Shown here piece by piece: positions 60,286 through 64,000 of a DNA stretch of 64,000 nt. Source of the DNA: Opitutus sp. (GTDB taxonomy: Bacteria > Verrucomicrobiota > Verrucomicrobiia > Opitutales > Opitutaceae); contig PNJQ01000005.1 of NCBI GenBank assembly GCA_013821985.1, positions 1 through 64,000 on the forward strand. The letters are read 5' to 3'. A model generated the notes under the pieces. The model was not told the DNA's origin and did no database searches. It was given only the letters and a program-made list of their open reading frames with translations. The position numbers and the translations under genes are program-made. Position 1 is the stretch's first letter; the number at the start of each line of letters is the position of its first letter.

Positions 60286-62163
60286 ATGAAATTCCGCCTG
60301 CTTCCCCTCGGCGCGGCATCGTTGCTGGCCGCGCTCTCCCTCTCCGCCGCGGACAAACCGCGCATCACCTCACAGGACCAGCTGCCGCGCTTCAGCTACC
60401 CGTTCACCGGAAAAGTCACGGACATCGTCACGACCGAGGAAGCCTACGCCAAGCTCGCCGCGCCGGTCCGCGCCGATTTGGAAAAACTGCTGCGCGACTA
60501 CGACATCGCCGACCGGGCGACGCTCCAAGGCGTCCTCGGCGTCTTGCTTTCGATGGATGTGCACGAGGGACGTTACGACGACGCGCTGACGAAGATCGCG
60601 CAGATGCGCGCGATCGAGGAAAAACCCGCGGCGAAACTGACGCTCGGTCTGCTGGCGGAAACCTACGCGCAGACGCGCAAGTCCGGCGACTTCGCCTCGA
60701 ACGAGGCGTTCCAGGCCGCTTTCGCGCAAAATTACGCCAAGCAACTCGCCGCGCTCCCGTGGGATGTGGTGGCTGATAACATCAAGTCCGCCAAAGCCGG
60801 CGCGGAAATCGCCTCGGGCGGACTCATTCTCGGCAACATCGAGAGTTCGCTCCAGCCGGGCGTCGATAAATCCGGCACGCTGAGCGGCGACGTCGCGCAA
60901 GCCCTCGTCGGCGCGCGCACGAATTACACGCATTTCCTGCCGTTGAAGGCGCAGCGCGTCGCCGCGCTCGACGCCTACGTGAAGGCCAACTTCAAGGAGA
61001 AGCCCGACCGTTGGACGCCGCGTCAAGTCGCGCTGGACGCGTCGGCGCCGCTCACGCCCGTAACGCTTGCCGTGTGGGACAGTGGCGTGGATGTCGCCTT
61101 GTTCCCGGAACAGCGCTGGACGAATTCCGCCGAGCCGGTCAACGGGCAGGACGACGACGCGAACGGTTACATCGACGATGCGCACGGTATCGCCTACGAC
61201 GTGAAATCGAACCGCACGCCCGATTTGCTCGTCCCGCTCGACGAGCAACTCCGCGCCGATTATCCGACGATGCGCAACTACACGAAGGGCCTGCTCGATT
61301 TGCAGGCCAGCATCGACAGCGTCGAGGCGAGTGACCTGAAAAAACAGATCGCCGCGCTGCAGCCGGCGGACGTGAAGGCGTTCATCGAGAAGCTGAATTT
61401 CTTCGGCAATTTCACGCATGGCACGCACGTCGCGGGCATCGCGGCGGAGGGCAATCCCGCCGCGCGCCTTCTGGCGGTGCGCATCACGTTCGATCACCGC
61501 ATGATTCCGGATGTCCCGACGCGCGAACAGACCGTCAAGGACGCGCAGGCCGCGCGCGACGCGATCGCCTACATGAAGTCCCGCGGCGTGCGCGTCGTGA
61601 ACATGAGTTGGGGCGGCACGCCGAAATCGATCGAGGCCGCGTTCGAAGCCAACGGCGCGGGCGGCACGCCCGAAGAGCGCCGCAAGACCGCGCGCGAGTT
61701 CTTCGAGATTTTCCGCGACGCCCTGACCGAGGCGATGACTGCCGCGCCGGAAATTCTTTTCGTCGTCGCTGCCGGCAACAGCAACAGCGACGCGCAATTC
61801 GATGAGGCGATCCCCTCCGGCATCGATCTGCCCAACATCCTCACCGTCGGCGCGGTCGATCAGGCCGGAGAGGAAACCTCGTTTTCGAGCTTCGGCCAGA
61901 ACGTCGATGTCCACGCCAACGGTTTCGAAGTGGACAGCTTTCTGCCTGGCGGCGAGCGCATGAAATATTCCGGCACGTCGATGGCGTCGCCGAATGTCGC
62001 CAATCTCGCCGCGAAACTGCTCGCCCTCGAGCCCAAGCTGACGGTCGAGCAGACGATCCAATTCATCAAACTCGGCGCCAGCCGCAGCGCCGACGGCCGG
62101 ATCAACCTCATCGACCCGAAGAAGAGCATCGCCGTGCTCCGGGCCTGGCAGCAGGCAAACTGA
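60286..62163 (+). CDS. Secreted S8-family subtilisin-like protease
   Basis: 625 aa with a signal peptide (LLPLGAASLLAALSLSAA). The catalytic triad is Asp265 (LAVWDSGVD), His378 (FTHGTHVAGIAAEG) and Ser565 (YSGTSMASPNVA); the oxyanion Asn is in VVAAGNSNSD. About 240 residues precede the Asp and do not match a standard I9 propeptide; insertions between Asp and His contain DDDANGYIDD, a likely Ca site. It is an exported degradative or processing protease. Confidence 0.9.
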   Translation: MKFRLLPLGAASLLAALSLSAADKPRITSQDQLPRFSYPFTGKVTDIVTTEEAYAKLAAPVRADLEKLLRDYDIADRATLQGVLGVLLSMDVHEGRYDDALTKIAQMRAIEEKPAAKLTLGLLAETYAQTRKSGDFASNEAFQAAFAQNYAKQLAALPWDVVADNIKSAKAGAEIASGGLILGNIESSLQPGVDKSGTLSGDVAQALVGARTNYTHFLPLKAQRVAALDAYVKANFKEKPDRWTPRQVALDASAPLTPVTLAVWDSGVDVALFPEQRWTNSAEPVNGQDDDANGYIDDAHGIAYDVKSNRTPDLLVPLDEQLRADYPTMRNYTKGLLDLQASIDSVEASDLKKQIAALQPADVKAFIEKLNFFGNFTHGTHVAGIAAEGNPAARLLAVRITFDHRMIPDVPTREQTVKDAQAARDAIAYMKSRGVRVVNMSWGGTPKSIEAAFEANGAGGTPEERRKTAREFFEIFRDALTEAMTAAPEILFVVAAGNSNSDAQFDEAIPSGIDLPNILTVGAVDQAGEETSFSSFGQNVDVHANGFEVDSFLPGGERMKYSGTSMASPNVANLAAKLLALEPKLTVEQTIQFIKLGASRSADGRINLIDPKKSIAVLRAWQQAN

Positions 62164-62570
62164 TTAACCAACGCCCTAACCTCGCACCGAATCGTCGGTT
62201 CGGTTCGAGGTCGGAGGGCAGGTCCCTGTGCCCGCCAAGCCCGCGGCGCAATTCTCGCGAGTGATGCCGACGAGCGAATCGACCGACGACTGCGCCGCGA
62301 TTCTGGCGACGCGCCCTCGCGAGCGATTCCGGCGAACGTGGCCTGACGCGCAGAGGGACCTGCGCGTCCACCTGTGCGTGTCGGCTTGGGTTCTCTCTCG
62401 CGAGGAATCTTGGCTGCATGGTCCCCAAGAGGGGTGCCCGCAGGGCGGGGTGTATGACGAATCTTCGCACGAAACTATCCTCGCGCCCGCAACGCACTCC
62501 TGCAGGCGTGGTGCGCCCCCGTCCCCACCGCGCTTGCCAATCGCCGCCCTCGCGCATTCAGTGCGCTCCG
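62164..62570. other. Gene-free stretch with hairpins and inverted words
   Basis: No credible ORF. A stem CCTCGC..ACCGAA/TTCGGT..CGAGG just after the protease stop (62178-62210) may terminate transcription. CAGGTCCCT (62219) and AGGGACCTG (62354) are inverted copies 126 bp apart, and three TCGCGA palindromes lie near 62254, 62322 and 62398. It looks like decayed or mosaic repeat DNA. Confidence 0.5.
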
Positions 62571-62951
62571 ATGTCCGCCCCTGCCAGTCCCATTACCCTG
62601 CCCGAAGGCGTCCGCGAGGGTAACGAAAACCTCGTGCGCCTCACCCCCGACGCGGCTGGGAAAGTGGCGGCGTTGATCGCGCGTGAGCAACAGGGCGAGT
62701 TCCTGCGCATCGCGATTACGGGCGGCGGTTGCAACGGCCTGAGTTACAAGATGAAGTTCGTCCCCGAAGCGCGTCGGGGCGACATCCTCGTCCGGTCCGC
62801 CGGAGCGGTGGTCGTGGTGGACCCGAAGACCGCCCTCTATTTGAAAGGCACCGTGCTCGACTACTCGCACCAGATGGTCGGAGGCGGGTTCAAGTTTTCC
62901 AATCCCAACGCCAAGGCCTCCTGCTCCTGCGGGGAGAGCTTCAGCGTGTAA
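62571..62951 (+). CDS. A-type Fe-S carrier (ErpA/IscA family)
   Basis: 126 aa from the ATG at 62571. It carries Fe-S clusters to target enzymes. The three ligand cysteines are present in ITGGGCNGLSYKM and KASCSCGESF, the classic C-x(about 65)-C-x-C. An unusual 20-residue N-terminal extension precedes VRLTPDAAGKVAALI. ErpA versus IscA cannot be told here. Confidence 0.9.
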   Translation: MSAPASPITLPEGVREGNENLVRLTPDAAGKVAALIAREQQGEFLRIAITGGGCNGLSYKMKFVPEARRGDILVRSAGAVVVVDPKTALYLKGTVLDYSHQMVGGGFKFSNPNAKASCSCGESFSV

Positions 62952-63103
62952 GGCCGGATAACCGACGCGGGTTGGCGCCCGGACTTCACCGGGCGGCGCG
63001 CGATGGTTTTTCCCCTGCGGCACACTCTCAGATTGGGGTTGTCATCACCCCGGGGCGCGGCAAAAACACCGGGCGACCCTCACCGTTCAGCAACACCTAA
63101 TTA
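62952..63103 (+). promoter_or_regulatory. infC leader with two hairpins
   Basis: CGCCCGG/CCGGGCG and GGGGT-TGTCATC-ACCCC lie in the 152-bp leader. infC leaders are often structured for autoregulation, but I do not recognise a known L20 or IF3 element. Confidence 0.35.
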
Positions 63104-63757
63104 ATGGCTCTTCCTTCCTCCTCCGGCGGCCGTCCGCCCTACAATCGCGCTCCGCGCACGTCCGATCCCTACGCGCACATCCGCCGTAACGCGCGCATCA
63201 AGTCCCCTCAAGTCCGCGTCATCAGCCCCGAAGGTCGCCAGCTGGGCGTCATCGACACGCCGAAGGCCCTCGCGCTCGCGCAGCAGTTCAATCTCGACTT
63301 GGTCGAGGTCGCGTCCGCCGCCGTTCCGCCCGTTTGCCGCATCATGGACTTCGGCAAATACATCTACGAGGAACAGAAGAAGCACGCGCACAGCAAACCG
63401 GCCGGCGCGAAGCTGAAGGAAATCGAGTTCACCGTCCGCATCGAGCAGCACGACTTTTTCACCAAGATCCGCCATGCCGAGGAATTCCTCGACCATGGCA
63501 ACAAGGTGAAGCTCCGCCTCAAATTCCGCGGTCGCGAGATGGCGCACACCGAGATGGGTTTCGAGGTCATGAAGAAGGCGCTCGCCGAGCTCGAATCGAT
63601 GGGCCACCCGGACTCGCCACCGAAACTCGCGGGCAAGCAGATCAATGTGATGCTCTCGCCGAACCCGGTGAACAAGCGCAAGCCGAAGCACTACACGCGC
63701 GAAGCGGGTCACGTTCCGGGCAACGGCGAAAGCGCTCCGGCCGAGAACCACGGCTGA
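63104..63757 (+). CDS. infC: Translation initiation factor IF-3
   Basis: 217 aa. It binds the 30S subunit and proofreads initiation. N domain (RRNARIKSPQVRVISPEGRQLGVIDTPKALALA), linker helix (MDFGKYIYEEQKKHAHSK) and C domain (LKEIEFTVRIEQHDFFTKIRHAEEFLDHGNKVKL) are complete. It has a 25-residue N-terminal and about 30-residue C-terminal extension relative to E. coli IF-3. It starts with ATG, not the rare AUU used for autoregulation in many bacteria. Confidence 0.95.
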   Translation: MALPSSSGGRPPYNRAPRTSDPYAHIRRNARIKSPQVRVISPEGRQLGVIDTPKALALAQQFNLDLVEVASAAVPPVCRIMDFGKYIYEEQKKHAHSKPAGAKLKEIEFTVRIEQHDFFTKIRHAEEFLDHGNKVKLRLKFRGREMAHTEMGFEVMKKALAELESMGHPDSPPKLAGKQINVMLSPNPVNKRKPKHYTREAGHVPGNGESAPAENHG

Positions 63758-63771
63758 GTTCCGCCACCGCG

Positions 63772-64000
63772 ATGGCTCCGCCGCGGTTGCTGCGTCTGAT
63801 TTTGCTGCTCGCGGCGACCCACCTCGCCGGCGCGACCGGTGCGATTTCCGCCCCGAATCCCACGCCCGTCCGCGCGCCGCCGACGCGCCCGACTGCGACG
63901 CAACTGCCATGGACGACCGCGCGTTTGCGCGGCCTCGAATTCGTCGATCTGCGCGACGTCGGCACGAAGCTCGGTTGGAAACCGCTCTGGAACACGCCTG
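63772..64000 (+). CDS. Exported protein, N-terminal fragment
   Basis: The first 76 codons of a gene cut by the window edge; not in the ORF track. A signal peptide (MAPPRLLRLILLLAATHLAGATG) is followed by a Pro/Thr-rich linker and RGLEFVDLRDVGTKLGWKPLW, which resembles the copper-amine-oxidase-N-like module found in some N-acetylmuramoyl-L-alanine amidases. It starts 14 bp after infC. Identity cannot be fixed from this part. Confidence 0.65.
   Translation, partial: MAPPRLLRLILLLAATHLAGATGAISAPNPTPVRAPPTRPTATQLPWTTARLRGLEFVDLRDVGTKLGWKPLWNTP

Noticed and set aside
60370-62061. 563-aa minus-strand ORF
   Set aside because: Antisense shadow of the subtilase gene.
62952-63103. L20/IF3 leader regulatory RNA
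   Set aside because: Hairpins exist but no recognisable conserved element, and infC starts with ATG, not AUU.
1-64000. CRISPR arrays, insertion sequences, prophage structural genes, rRNA genes
   Set aside because: No regular spaced direct repeats, transposases, integrases, capsid/tail genes or rRNA-like sequence were seen. The Reb-like cluster was first considered as phage remains, but it has no phage hallmark genes.

Overview
High-GC, gene-dense bacterial chromosome fragment. Several features point to a Gram-negative of the Verrucomicrobiota, most likely an Opitutus-like member of the Opitutaceae: lpxA, four-layer TonB-dependent transport, numerous PAS-rich hybrid kinases, a RibBA with a dead RibA half, and short GC-rich palindromic repeats scattered between (and once inside) genes. 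The taxon is inferred from gene content and from protein similarity recalled from memory; no search was run. About 60 protein genes, one tRNA gene and several repeat or operator sites are supported. The supplied ORF track omits genes cut by the window edge: gcvP at the left end and a short exported protein at the right end were read directly from the sequence.

Region 1 (1-14.2 kb). Partial gcvP carries an in-frame palindromic repeat. A PAS hybrid kinase and nth follow. Next is a ten-gene leftward cluster (5.3-10.3 kb) of small, mostly unfamiliar proteins. Three of them look like RebB, the subunit family of R-bodies. The others include Pro-rich proteins, a BACON-like protein and an Stv-like His/Cys protein. 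A divergent LuxR-type regulator with a degenerate receiver and a second, paralogous hybrid kinase sit directly beyond it. This is my main candidate for an undescribed system: an R-body-like assembly with its own signalling genes.

Region 2 (14.4-19.6 kb). tRNA-Val(CAC) is followed by a repeat block, a YVTN beta-propeller protein, an amidohydrolase and a chemoreceptor with a CZB-like zinc domain on the periplasmic side.

Region 3 (19.7-34 kb). An exopolysaccharide locus holds five glycosyl or sugar transferases, an O-antigen-ligase-like polymerase, a deacetylase-like enzyme, a phosphodiesterase and a sugar nucleotidyltransferase-like protein. Embedded in and beside it is a partner-switch module: a STAS protein, an RsbT kinase, a histidine kinase with an RsbU_N/RsbT-docking N-terminus, and a LuxR response regulator. 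The arrangement suggests stress-type partner switching feeding a phosphorelay that controls polysaccharide production.

Region 4 (34.3-43.5 kb) is housekeeping: a ComEC-like membrane protein, rarA, a Na/Pi symporter, ribBA-ribH-nusB, ftsY and a DUF4864 protein. Region 5 (43.5-56.7 kb) is metal handling and transport: a ZnuD-like receptor with a DUF2946-like partner and a 14-bp palindrome, a POT peptide transporter, a flavodoxin/esterase pair, a Dps, and an iron-type operon (small protein, two TonB receptors, PepSY protein) preceded by two Fur-like boxes. Region 6 (56.7-64 kb) holds aroB, a conserved hypothetical, lpxA, pdxA, a secreted subtilase, an ErpA-type Fe-S carrier, infC and the start of an exported protein.
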